A DNA stretch of 64,000 nt from Sulfurimonas gotlandica GD1 (GTDB lineage Bacteria > Campylobacterota > Campylobacteria > Campylobacterales > Sulfurimonadaceae), in contig NZ_AFRZ01000001.1 of the NCBI RefSeq assembly GCF_000242915.1, positions 2,542,001 to 2,606,000 of the forward strand, in the 5' to 3' direction. Each line of letters opens with the position of its first letter. Position 1 is the stretch's first letter. Position numbers and translations under genes: made by a program. The notes below the pieces were generated by a model. The model ran no database searches, was not told where the DNA came from, and saw only the letters and a program-made list of their open reading frames with translations. Shown here piece by piece: positions 1 through 8,396 of this stretch.

Positions 1-1
1 A

Positions 2-1030
2 ATTACGCTTATCACGTGGTTAGTAGTAAAAAGAGTAGTCTCTAGTCCTCTAAATAATCTTATATTTTGTACAAAAAACCTTTCAAGTGGAGATGGTGAC
101 CTTACCAGAAAACTAGATATTAAGGGACGTGATGAAGTTGCAGAAGCTAGTAAAGGGATAAATGATTTTATAGAAAAAGTAAGAATTCTTATTGCAGATG
201 CTAAGAATCTATCAACTGAAAACTCATCAATATCTCATCAACTCTCAACAACATCAAATGAGGTTGGTAAACTATTAGAAGAATCAACAACAGTAGTAAA
301 GAATACAACCGAGCAGGCAGTTACTATCAAAGATGAGATGGGGAATAGTATAGAAGAGGCAAAAATATCTAAAGATGATTTGGAAAAAGCGAATGGATTT
401 TTAACACAAGCAAATCAAGCAATTTTAGAACTTACAAAAGATATAAAAATAAGTGCCTCAGTTGAAATAGAATTAGCTCATAGTATAAAACAACTAAGCG
501 AAGATGCTAAACAGGTAAAAGATGTACTTTTAGTTATAGGTGATATAGCCGATCAAACAAACTTACTCGCATTAAATGCAGCAATTGAAGCGGCTCGTGC
601 AGGTGAACATGGCCGTGGATTTGCTGTTGTTGCTGATGAAGTTAGAAAACTAGCTGAGAGAACACAAAAAAGCTTAATAGAAATAAATGCCACTATTGGT
701 GTAATTGTTCAATCTATTATGGATTCCAGTGAGCAGATGACACAAAATTCTATGAAAGTAGAAAAATTGAGTGAAACCGCTATAGGAGTTGAAAATAAGA
801 TAAATGATCTTTCAGAGGTGATGGGTGAAGCGATTATAATGGCAGATAAAACAGTAGAAAGTTATATTCAAACAGGAAAAGACACTGAGAATATAATTAA
901 CAGCATTAGTAAAATAAATGAGCTCTCTGGCAAAAATGCAAGAAGCATTGAAGAGATTGCAAGTGCAGCCGAACATATGAATGCAATGACTGAAACACTT
1001 AACACTAAACTATCTGAATTTAAAACTTAA
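2..1030 (+). CDS. Methyl-accepting chemotaxis protein, 3' part
   Basis: The gene is cut by the left window edge; the frame is open from base 2 to the TAA at 1028-1030. The visible part starts in a membrane-proximal segment (ITLITWLVV), runs through a HAMP-like region (about residues 15-65, with [17 protein letters not shown]) and then a long coiled coil. The coiled coil carries the highly conserved receptor hairpin tip ([20 protein letters not shown], about residues 183-202). That tip binds CheA/CheW, so this is a transmembrane chemoreceptor that controls the flagellar motor. The ligand-binding domain lies outside the window. No C-terminal CheR/CheB tether pentapeptide is seen; the protein ends in LSEFKT. 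Confidence 0.95.
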   Translation: MTLITWLVVKRVVSSPLNNLIFCTKNLSSGDGDLTRKLDIKGRDEVAEASKGINDFIEKVRILIADAKNLSTENSSISHQLSTTSNEVGKLLEESTTVVKNTTEQAVTIKDEMGNSIEEAKISKDDLEKANGFLTQANQAILELTKDIKISASVEIELAHSIKQLSEDAKQVKDVLLVIGDIADQTNLLALNAAIEAARAGEHGRGFAVVADEVRKLAERTQKSLIEINATIGVIVQSIMDSSEQMTQNSMKVEKLSETAIGVENKINDLSEVMGEAIIMADKTVESYIQTGKDTENIINSISKINELSGKNARSIEEIASAAEHMNAMTETLNTKLSEFKT

Positions 1031-1046
1031 TAATATATTTGAGAAA

Positions 1047-1054
1047 GGCTATCC
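1047..1054. repeat. 8-bp direct repeat (apparent target duplication), left copy
   Basis: GGCTATCC here is repeated exactly at 2856-2863. The two copies sit directly outside the inverted ends at 1055-1079 and 2831-2855. IS256-family elements typically duplicate 8-9 bp on insertion, so this fits a target-site duplication around the 1.8-kb unit. The right copy overlaps the last codons of the downstream oxidoreductase gene and leaves its stop codon intact. Confidence 0.75.
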
Positions 1055-1113
1055 GGAAGTGTTCAAAACTTTGTGTCAGACCGATAGAATATTAAATTCT
1101 AAAGGAATGACTT

Positions 1114-1245
1114 ATGAAACAACAGTTCAATATGGACGAGGCATTTGAACTCATAAAACAAGGTGCCAGAATTGATGGTAAAGATGGAGTACTCGCTCCA
1201 CTGATTAAACAACTTACTGAATTGGATGAAGCTTTAAATATATGA
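1114..1245 (+). pseudogene. IS256/Mutator-type transposase, N-terminal stub
   Basis: The 43-codon frame begins MKQQFNMDEAFELIKQGARI and contains KDGVLAPLIKQLTE, a hallmark of the N terminus of IS256-family transposases (normally about 400 residues). After TELDEALNI it reaches TGA. The DDE catalytic domain is missing entirely. The stub lies 34 bp inside the left inverted repeat, the expected place for the transposase start, which supports the reading of the flanking repeats as IS ends. Confidence 0.75.
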
Positions 1246-1324
1246 TTTAAAAGCTCACTTTTTTATGTTCCATAATCACTTAGGGTTTGTGAAACTTTGC
1301 AGTTTTTACTTTTTGAACACTTTG

Positions 1325-1362
1325 TGGAACACGGAAAACTAATATGAGTGCTTCGTGTTCCA
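1325..1362. repeat. Inverted repeat between transposase stub and flagellin
   Basis: TGGAACACG (1325-1333) pairs perfectly with CGTGTTCCA (1354-1362) across a 20-base loop. Related fragments (TTGAACAC, GGAACACT) occur nearby. The stretch 1246-1450 otherwise holds no gene. The repeats could be decayed IS end sequence or a weak terminator that insulates the flagellin gene. No function is established. Confidence 0.4.
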
Positions 1363-1452
1363 AAAATAAGGAAAACTGGAACACTTTTTTTACACCAACA
1401 CAACCTAATACCCACCAAAATCTAACAACTATAGAAATATATAGGTTATCTT

Positions 1453-1480
1453 TAAAGATTATATAAAAAGATGTCGATTT
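1453..1480 (+). promoter_or_regulatory. Sigma-28 (FliA)-type promoter of the flagellin gene
   Basis: TAAA at 1453-1456 is followed after 18 bases by CGATTT at 1475-1480. This resembles the Campylobacter flaA sigma-28 promoter, with its CGATWT-type -10 element, though the spacing is one base longer than the usual TAAA-N17-CGAT. The start codon lies about 55 bp downstream, preceded by an AAAAGGA ribosome site. Its presence suggests the flagellin was once expressed as a late flagellar gene. Confidence 0.6.
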
Positions 1481-1533
1481 AGTAGGCGTGAATAAATAGC
1501 AAGGACGCTGTTTAGTAATTAAAAGGATTTATT

Positions 1534-2709
1534 ATGGGATTTATAATAAACACAAACATAGGTGCAATGAACGCACACAGAAACGCTACAATGAACAACG
1601 TTGGACTTGAAAAAAGTCTTAACTCGTTGAGTTCAGGTTTACGTATCAATAAATCAGCAGATGATTCAGCAGGCATGGCAATATCAAGTAAACTTACAGC
1701 ACAATCTCAAGCGCTTGGTCAAGCAATAAGAAATGCAAATGATTGAATTGGTCTAGTTCAAACAGCTGATGGAGCCCTGGAAGAGTATACAAATATTTTA
1801 AAAAGAGTAAGAGTGCTTTCAGTTCAATCAGCAAATGACACACAAGATGCAACTTCTCGATCATATATACAAAAAGAAGTTACTGCGCTTTTAGCAGAAG
1901 CTAATGATATTGCTACTACTACAAAATTTAATGGGCAAGTACTTTTGGATGGGACAGTAGGTGGCACACCAAATACCCTTACTGCGACACAAATAGCTCA
2001 AGGTGAAGCAGTTGATTATATGACATCTCAACTACCTTCATACTTTGTTGCAAATGATGTAACTTTAACGTATATGAGCGTAGGTCAGAACTTTGACGGT
2101 ATAGTAGGAGGAACAGTCACTAATCAAGCTATAGCAAATTATCCAGCAGCAGAAGCTACTATTCGGGCTTTCGGAGACGCACTTGCAAGTAGTGTTTGGT
2201 CTTCATGGATTAACGGAGATACTTATGCTCAACAAATTGCTGATGTAAATGCTATTACGACCACTTATAATAATAACTTTCCGGCAACAAATGCAGTAGG
2301 TGGGGGTGGAAGTAGTTTCACTCTCCACACTGGTGCATATGCAGGCAACACACAATCTATTAGTATAGGCAATATGAAAGTTGCAAATGCAGTGGGAACT
2401 ATAGATGTAACCAGTCAAGCAGCAGCTGAAAATTCGATAGGAACAATAGATACAGCATTAAAAACAGTAGTAGAACAAAGAGCAACATTAGGTGCTGCAC
2501 AAAATAAACTAGAATCTACTATAAGAAATATATCTGTAACACAGGTGAACGTTGAGAGTGCAAAAAGTCAGATAGAAGATGTAGACTTTGCAGCAGAAAG
2601 TGCTAAGTTTGCTAAGTTTAATATCATCGCTCAGTCTGGTTCATATAGCATGAGCCAAGCAAATGCACAGCCACAAAGTGTAATGAGACTACTTGATTCT
2701 GCGGGGTAA
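1534..2709 (+). pseudogene. Flagellin with an in-frame TGA at codon 71
   Basis: One 392-codon frame encodes a full flagellin: N-terminal D0/D1 ([18 protein letters not shown]), a variable centre (about residues 150-290) and a conserved C-terminal D0 ([22 protein letters not shown]). Codon 71 (1744-1746) is TGA. The protein continues in the same frame as [18 protein letters not shown], and the family has [16 protein letters not shown] here, so the stop replaces a conserved Gly codon (GGA to TGA is one base). Elsewhere in the window TGA ends genes normally, so recoding as glycine is unlikely. Translation should stop after 70 residues unless the base is an error or is read through. The gene lies inside IS256-type ends. 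A second, intact flagellin elsewhere in the genome would be expected for motility. Confidence 0.85.
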
Positions 2710-2857
2710 AGATAGTAGCTAATATTTACGGCAAAATAATTTAAGTTAATCATACTGTAGTTTTTGGAACTTTTTTTAAGTTTCAAACTAAATTGTTTAA
2801 CTATAATATAATTTTAATGACTATCGGTTACTGACACAAAACTCTGAGTGGTCTCGG

Positions 2858-3928
2858 CTATCCTAGAGTAGGGTAGTCTGTGTAACCTTTTTCATCTTGA
2901 GTATAAAAAGTATCTGTGTCTGCATCTACTAACTTGGCATTTGTTTTAAAAGATTCAGGTAGATTAGGATTTGAGATATATAGTGCTCCAAAAGCTACAG
3001 CATCTGCTAGAGAGTTTTGTATAGTCTGATTTCCTCTCTCTTTATCGTAAGCCCCATTTGTAATAAGAATACCTTTATATGCTTCTCTTAAAGTAGATAG
3101 CTCTACGACATTAGCACCATGACGTATATCACCTTCTAGTGCATCTATTATATGAAGATAGGCAAGTTTGTATTTATTTAGTTCATTGCATATATAAGTA
3201 AAGTGCTCTTTAGGGTTAGAGTCTGTCATATCATTAAAAGTTCCACTTGGAGATAGTCTAAGTCCGACTTTGTCTGCTCCAATCTCTTTAATAATATCTT
3301 CTATAATATCAAATAAAAAACGACTTCTGTTCTCTATGCTTGAGCCATACTCATCTTCTCTTTTGTTAGTTGAATCTCTTAAGAACTGATCTATTAAGTA
3401 TCCGTTTGCTCCATGAATCTCAACTCCGTCAAATCCTGCTTCTATTGCATTTTTTGCTCCGATTACATACTTTGTGACAAGCTCTTTTATCTCATCAACA
3501 CTAAGTTCTCGTGGTGTCTCATACTCTTTCATACCCTCAAGAGTATAGACTTCACCGGTTGGCTTTATAGCTGATGGTGCTACAGGAAGTTCCCCATCAT
3601 GATATGCAGAGTGAGAGATTCTGCCTACATGCCATAGCTGCAAAAATATTTTACCGCCCTTATCATGTACAGCCTCTGTTGTTTTTTTCCACCCCTGTAT
3701 CTGTTTTAATGTATGGATGCCTGGAGTACATGGATATCCAATACCTTGAGTTGAAATCTGAGTAGCTTCACTAATGATGAGTCCAGCAGAAGCTCTCTGA
3801 GCATAATATGTAGCCATAAGATCGTTTGGTATATGATCCTCTACACTTCTGCATCTTGTCATAGGTGCCATGAAGATTCTGTTTTTTAAAGTATGGTTTC
3901 CGATTAGAATAGGTGAGAAGAGATTCAT
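2858..3928 (-). CDS. NADH:flavin oxidoreductase, old yellow enzyme family
   Basis: This 356-residue FMN-dependent TIM-barrel ene-reductase is close to E. coli NemA in length and motifs. It shows NRIFMAPMTRCRS near the start, the active-site segment LQLWHVGRISH, HGANGYLIDQFLRDSTNKR in the middle, and the family ending GYTDYPTL. Such enzymes reduce electrophilic alkenes, maleimides or nitro compounds with NAD(P)H. The ATG is preceded by an AAGGAG site. It is monocistronic and divergent from adk. Its last codons overlap the 8-bp repeat flanking the flagellin unit, so that unit lies immediately beyond its 3' end. The physiological substrate is unknown. Confidence 0.9.
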   Translation of the reverse strand: MNLFSPILIGNHTLKNRIFMAPMTRCRSVEDHIPNDLMATYYAQRASAGLIISEATQISTQGIGYPCTPGIHTLKQIQGWKKTTEAVHDKGGKIFLQLWHVGRISHSAYHDGELPVAPSAIKPTGEVYTLEGMKEYETPRELSVDEIKELVTKYVIGAKNAIEAGFDGVEIHGANGYLIDQFLRDSTNKREDEYGSSIENRSRFLFDIIEDIIKEIGADKVGLRLSPSGTFNDMTDSNPKEHFTYICNELNKYKLAYLHIIDALEGDIRHGANVVELSTLREAYKGILITNGAYDKERGNQTIQNSLADAVAFGALYISNPNLPESFKTNAKLVDADTDTFYTQDEKGYTDYPTLG

Positions 3929-4179
3929 AATAAACTCCTTAAAATAATTAATACTATTATCTCATAGTATAAATTTTATTTATATAAAGAAAACTTATTA
4001 ATAGGTTTTATATTATGAAATAAGAAGATGATAATTATTGATAAATATTAATAAGATGAAATAAGAAATAGAAAATAATTGGAGATTCTCTTTAAAATTT
4101 GAAATAAAATAAACTTTTTGTCTAAAACAGAGCTTATTTTAAACTCATTATTATATAGTTTCATTAACAAAATATATAG

Positions 4180-4836
<657 letters not shown>

Positions 4837-4841
4837 TCTAA

Positions 4842-4865
4842 AACGTAGGTTTTAAAACCTACGTT
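4842..4865. terminator. Hairpin between adk and the convergent M16 peptidase
   Basis: AACGTAGGTTTT followed directly by AAAACCTACGTT forms a perfect 24-bp palindrome (a GC-containing stem with an AT-rich tip). It lies between the stop codons of two convergent genes, so it probably ends transcription from both sides. No long U-run follows on either strand, so efficiency is uncertain. Confidence 0.6.
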
Positions 4866-4880
4866 CCTCTTCATAACTTT

Positions 4881-6179
4881 TTACTCAGCTTTTTTCAGAA
4901 TAAGAGTAGTTGACTTGTTGAAGTTAAAATACTTTTTAGCAGCATCTTGAACTTTCTTAGCAGTCACTTTTTTTACATCTTCTTCATAGGTTAAAAGTGG
5001 GGTTAAATCACCTCTTACCAAGTAGCTTCCAAATAGGTTTGCAACAGATGTTGAACTCTCAAGTGAGTAGATGAAATCGGCTTTTGTATTAATTTTTACT
5101 TTGTCAAGTTCAGCTTTAGTAACTTGAGTAGTCTTCATAAGTTCTATCTGCTCTATAAGCTCTTTTTCTACATCTTCAGCTTTTACACCAGGGTTACAAG
5201 ATGCCAGAAATATGAAAAGACCGGGATCAATATTTTCCATGTTGTAAGCATAAACTTGGTTCACAAGACGTTTTTTGTCTATTAGCTCTTTATATAGTCT
5301 TGAACTTTTTCCAGAGTATAAAATTTCAGACATTACACTAAGTGTAACTTGATCTTTGCTTTTAAAGTCAGGGATATGAAAAGTGATAGCCAGCATCTCT
5401 ACTTCACTTTCTTTATGGATAGTTACTCTTTTAGCTCCATCTTGCTCAGGTTCTACAAATTTAAACTCAGGAATTTTAGCAGTGTTCTTAATGTCGCCAA
5501 ACTCTTTTTTAGCCTTTTTAAACACTTCTTTAGGGTCTACGTCACCTGTTACCATCAAGATGGCATTGTTTGGCTGATAGTAAGTCTTATGAAAGTCTTT
5601 TATATCTTTGATAGTCCAAGTTTGGATATCATTCATAAAACCAATCGGAGTCCAGTGATACGGATGGTATACATAAGCGTTGTTAAACATTGCAAAGTAA
5701 AGGTAACCTAGTGGAGAGTTCTCTGTTCTCCAACGTCTCTCTTCTGCTACAACATCACGCTCAGGTTGGAACTCTTTATCTTTTAGGTTTAGGTTTTGCA
5801 TAAGTTCTGCATAAAGACTAAGTGATTTAGAAAGATTATTAGTGCTTGACTTGATGTAGTAGTGAGTATAGTCAAAACTTGTTGATGCGTTGTTTACTCC
5901 ACCTATGCTTTTGACTTCTTTGTCAAACTCTCCAGCTGGAAGGTTCTTTGTAGACTTGAAGTTCATATGCTCTAGCATGTGAGCTATACCAGTCTTACCC
6001 ATAACTTCGTTTCTACTACCAACCTTGTAAAAGATATCAGTAGAGATTACATTTGTAGAATTTTCAAGTGGGATTACAACGATTTGTAATCCATTTTTTA
6101 GTGTTTTAGTCTCATATTTCGGTAATGAAGATGCCATTAGTGTCCCTAAGATTAGTATGAGTGCTAAGAAATGTTTCAT
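4881..6179 (-). CDS. M16 family zinc metallopeptidase, exported
   Basis: This 432-residue pitrilysin-family protein has an N-terminal signal peptide (MKHFLALILILGTLMASSLP). The inverted zinc motif HMLEH is at residues 67-71, and a third-ligand region (AEERRWR) is near 145. Two M16 half-domains of about 200 residues each are visible. Members degrade or process peptides in the periplasm; Campylobacterota commonly have such YmxG/PqqE-like proteins. The start overlaps the pyrD stop by 4 bases (ATGA), so translation is probably coupled to pyrD. The natural substrate is not predictable. Confidence 0.9.
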   Translation of the reverse strand: MKHFLALILILGTLMASSLPKYETKTLKNGLQIVVIPLENSTNVISTDIFYKVGSRNEVMGKTGIAHMLEHMNFKSTKNLPAGEFDKEVKSIGGVNNASTSFDYTHYYIKSSTNNLSKSLSLYAELMQNLNLKDKEFQPERDVVAEERRWRTENSPLGYLYFAMFNNAYVYHPYHWTPIGFMNDIQTWTIKDIKDFHKTYYQPNNAILMVTGDVDPKEVFKKAKKEFGDIKNTAKIPEFKFVEPEQDGAKRVTIHKESEVEMLAITFHIPDFKSKDQVTLSVMSEILYSGKSSRLYKELIDKKRLVNQVYAYNMENIDPGLFIFLASCNPGVKAEDVEKELIEQIELMKTTQVTKAELDKVKINTKADFIYSLESSTSVANLFGSYLVRGDLTPLLTYEEDVKKVTAKKVQDAAKKYFNFNKSTTLILKKAE

Positions 6180-7234
6180 TTTCTGTCTGCACCGATAGCC
6201 TCTGTGATATTTGTATATCCATCAGCTTTGATAAGCTTTATAAGCTCTTTGTTTATATTCATAACCATGTCAGGACCATGAAATACGATTCCGCTTAGTA
6301 TCTGCACTAGTGAAGCTCCTGCTTTAATTCTTCTGTATGCTTCTTCGGCCGAGTCGATTCCACCCACAGATATTAGTGTAGTTTTACCGTAAAGCTCTTT
6401 TGCTACAGCTTCAAAAATTTTAAAACTTTTTTCTTTTAAGACTGCGCCGCTAAGTCCACCTACATCATGAGGCTTTTTTACAAGCGAATAGTCTATCGTA
6501 GTATTTGTAGCGATAATACCGTCTGCACCTTTTTCAACTGCCATCTTAGTAAGTGCTACTGCATCTTCTTCTGTCATGTCAGGTGCTATTTTTAAAAGGA
6601 TAGGCATGTCTGTCAGTGCCTTAGCTTCACTAAAAAGTTTGCTGATAAACTCTTCATTTTGTAAGTCTCTAAGCCCTGGAGTGTTTGGAGAAGAGATGTT
6701 AATAACAAAGTAATCGCCAAGACCGTTAAACGCTTTTATAAGATGCGTATAGTCATTGATAGCTTCACTATCTGGAGTTAATTTGTTCTTACCGATATTT
6801 ACACCAATAGGAGTTGTATATGGAAATATCTTTTTAAGCCTTCCCTGAACTTTTAGTGCTCCATCGTTGTTAAAGCCCATAGCGTTTTGAACAGACTTTT
6901 CTTCTACGTGACGCCACATTCTAGGTTTTGGGTTTCCGGCTTGTGGTTTAGGCGTAACAGTCCCGATTTCAGTGAAACCAAAACCTAAGATTTGCATACC
7001 GCGAATCATCGTAGCATTTTTATCAAATCCTGCACCAAGTCCTACAGGGTTTAAAAACTCTCTACCAAATAGTTCTTGTTTTAAAACATCATCAGTGATG
7101 AAGTGAGACTCTAAAAAAGAGTTAAATGGGATTTGGCATATATTTGCAGTTCTAATCGCTGTTTCAGCTAAGTGGTGTGCATTCTCTGGCTGTAGTTTAA
7201 ATAGCCAAGGTTTTATACTTTCATAATTAATCAT
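6176..7234 (-). CDS. pyrD: Dihydroorotate dehydrogenase (quinone), class 2
   Basis: This 352-residue membrane-associated flavoenzyme oxidises dihydroorotate to orotate with quinone, in pyrimidine synthesis. The start MINYESIKPWLFKLQPENAH (ATG at 7234) is chosen because it gives the class-2 N-terminal helix and has an AAAGGT site upstream. The open frame reaches further, but that extension would overlap the divergent DJ-1 gene. FMN-site motifs include GLGAGFDKNA, NIGKNK, NISSPNTPGL and GGIDS. It is first in a two-gene operon with the M16 peptidase. Confidence 0.95.
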   Translation of the reverse strand: MINYESIKPWLFKLQPENAHHLAETAIRTANICQIPFNSFLESHFITDDVLKQELFGREFLNPVGLGAGFDKNATMIRGMQILGFGFTEIGTVTPKPQAGNPKPRMWRHVEEKSVQNAMGFNNDGALKVQGRLKKIFPYTTPIGVNIGKNKLTPDSEAINDYTHLIKAFNGLGDYFVINISSPNTPGLRDLQNEEFISKLFSEAKALTDMPILLKIAPDMTEEDAVALTKMAVEKGADGIIATNTTIDYSLVKKPHDVGGLSGAVLKEKSFKIFEAVAKELYGKTTLISVGGIDSAEEAYRRIKAGASLVQILSGIVFHGPDMVMNINKELIKLIKADGYTNITEAIGADRK

Positions 7235-7307
7235 ATTCGCAAATTTACCTTTTAATATTTTAGAGATTATACTAAAATAAAGGTAACGTTTTGATAAAGG
7301 ATATATT

Positions 7308-7877
7308 ATGAGTAGAGTTTTAGTACCTATAGCAGGTGGGTTTGAAGAGATAGAAGCTGTGTCGATAATAGATGTTTTAAGAAGAGCAGATGTAGAAGTA
7401 TTGGTAGCTTCTTTAGATGATAAAAGTGCTGTAAAAGGTGCAAACGGTATCACAATAGTGTGTGATATGGATATAAAAGATGTAGATGCAGAGACTCTTG
7501 ACATGATAATCCTTCCTGGTGGTTGGGATGGCACATATGCTCTTGCAGATGATGAAAATGTTCAAAGAATTTTAAAAGACATGGACGCAAAGGGCAAAAA
7601 CATTGCCGCTATTTGTGCAGCACCTTTTGCACTACACAAAGCTGGTGTACTGAAACAAAACTATACTTGTTACCCCTCGGTAGAGGAACAGATAAGACTT
7701 GATGGATATCAGGGTGATAAAGCAATGGTCGTAGAAGATTCAAATGTTATGACATCTCGCGGGCCTGGTACTGCTATATGTTTTGCTTTAGCAATTGTTA
7801 AAAAGCTAAAAGGTGAAGAGACATATAAAATGATTCGTGCCGGAGTCTTAGCAAATTTTTGTGAGGAGGTAGTATGA
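7308..7877 (+). CDS. DJ-1/PfpI family protein (YajL-like)
   Basis: This 189-residue protein of the DJ-1/ThiJ superfamily has the reactive cysteine C103 in the nucleophile elbow (AAICAAP) and the acidic partner E16 in GGFEEIEA. Both are features of DJ-1/YajL proteins linked to oxidative-stress protection and deglycase or chaperone activity; the exact chemistry in the family is debated. It is divergent from pyrD across a 73-bp gap with an AAAGGA site. It overlaps the next lipoprotein gene by 4 bases, so the two are co-transcribed. Confidence 0.9.
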   Translation: MSRVLVPIAGGFEEIEAVSIIDVLRRADVEVLVASLDDKSAVKGANGITIVCDMDIKDVDAETLDMIILPGGWDGTYALADDENVQRILKDMDAKGKNIAAICAAPFALHKAGVLKQNYTCYPSVEEQIRLDGYQGDKAMVVEDSNVMTSRGPGTAICFALAIVKKLKGEETYKMIRAGVLANFCEEVV

Positions 7878-8395
7878 AATATTTTTCATTCTTAATCACT
7901 ACACTACTACTATTCGTAGGCTGTTCTACTCTACAAGTCACAACAGACTATGATGATACTTTTAACTTTTCTAAACAGAAAAGTTTTGCTGTTAAACATG
8001 AAAACAAAGAGGGTGAAGACACTCTTTCAAATGATAGAATCATAGACTCTTTAGAAGCAGACTTAAAACTTAAGGGTTATAAAAAAGTATCTCAAGAAGA
8101 AGCTGATCTGATTTTTGTTTTTCATGTAGATGTTGAGAAAAGAAGTGACATACAAACAGATTATCAAATGATGGGCTACGGTAGATATAGATATGGTGGG
8201 GCAATGGTTGCAACAACTAGCACATATAACTATACAGAGGGAACTTTAATAGTAGATGCATTAAATCCAAAAAATGAGAAGATAGTTTGGAGAGCGATTG
8301 GTGTAGCTGAACTTAAAGAGCAAAAGACTCCTCAAAAGAGAAAAGAATATATAGAGGGTATCATCAAAAAAATGATGAGTAGTTTTCCTAAGTAG
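7874..8395 (+). CDS. DUF4136-type lipoprotein
   Basis: This 173-residue protein has a lipoprotein signal (hydrophobic stretch ending in the lipobox FVGC, Cys at about residue 17), so it is predicted to be anchored in the envelope. The body, with VTTDYDDTFNFSKQKSF near the start and EGTLIVDALNPKNEKIVWRA near 125, matches the DUF4136 pattern of small beta-rich lipoproteins of unknown function. It begins with an ATGA overlap on the DJ-1 gene and ends 1 base before a convergent gene. Confidence 0.8.
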   Translation: MKYFSFLITTLLLFVGCSTLQVTTDYDDTFNFSKQKSFAVKHENKEGEDTLSNDRIIDSLEADLKLKGYKKVSQEEADLIFVFHVDVEKRSDIQTDYQMMGYGRYRYGGAMVATTSTYNYTEGTLIVDALNPKNEKIVWRAIGVAELKEQKTPQKRKEYIEGIIKKMMSSFPK

Positions 8396-8396
8396 A

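Larger units (their letters stand above)
1055..2855 (+). mobile_element. IS256-type unit enclosing a flagellin gene
   Basis: The left end (1055-1079) and the reverse complement of the right end (2831-2855) align over 25 bp without gaps at 15 positions. The inner ten bases, TTTGTGTCAG, are identical. The alignment also continues inward as ACCGATAG (1080-1087 and 2821-2828) after a 2-bp offset. Exact 8-bp direct repeats flank the unit. It contains a 43-codon stub of an IS256/Mutator transposase and a flagellin gene with its own promoter, but no intact transposase. It looks like an IS whose interior was replaced, or a non-autonomous element that moved a flagellin passenger. Any further movement would need a transposase supplied from elsewhere. 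Confidence 0.7.

Noticed and set aside
1744-1746. TGA recoded as glycine (alternative genetic code)
   Set aside because: Many genes in the window end in TGA at the expected place (for example IS21 rep overlaps, pyrD, kinase regulator), so TGA is a normal stop here.
2203-2418. 71-residue reverse frame inside the flagellin gene
   Set aside because: Shadow frame with Cys/Ile-rich composition and no start context.
7235-7534. N-terminal extension of PyrD by 100 codons
   Set aside because: It would overlap the divergent DJ-1 gene and the extra residues do not resemble the family; the ATG at 7234 has a good ribosome site.
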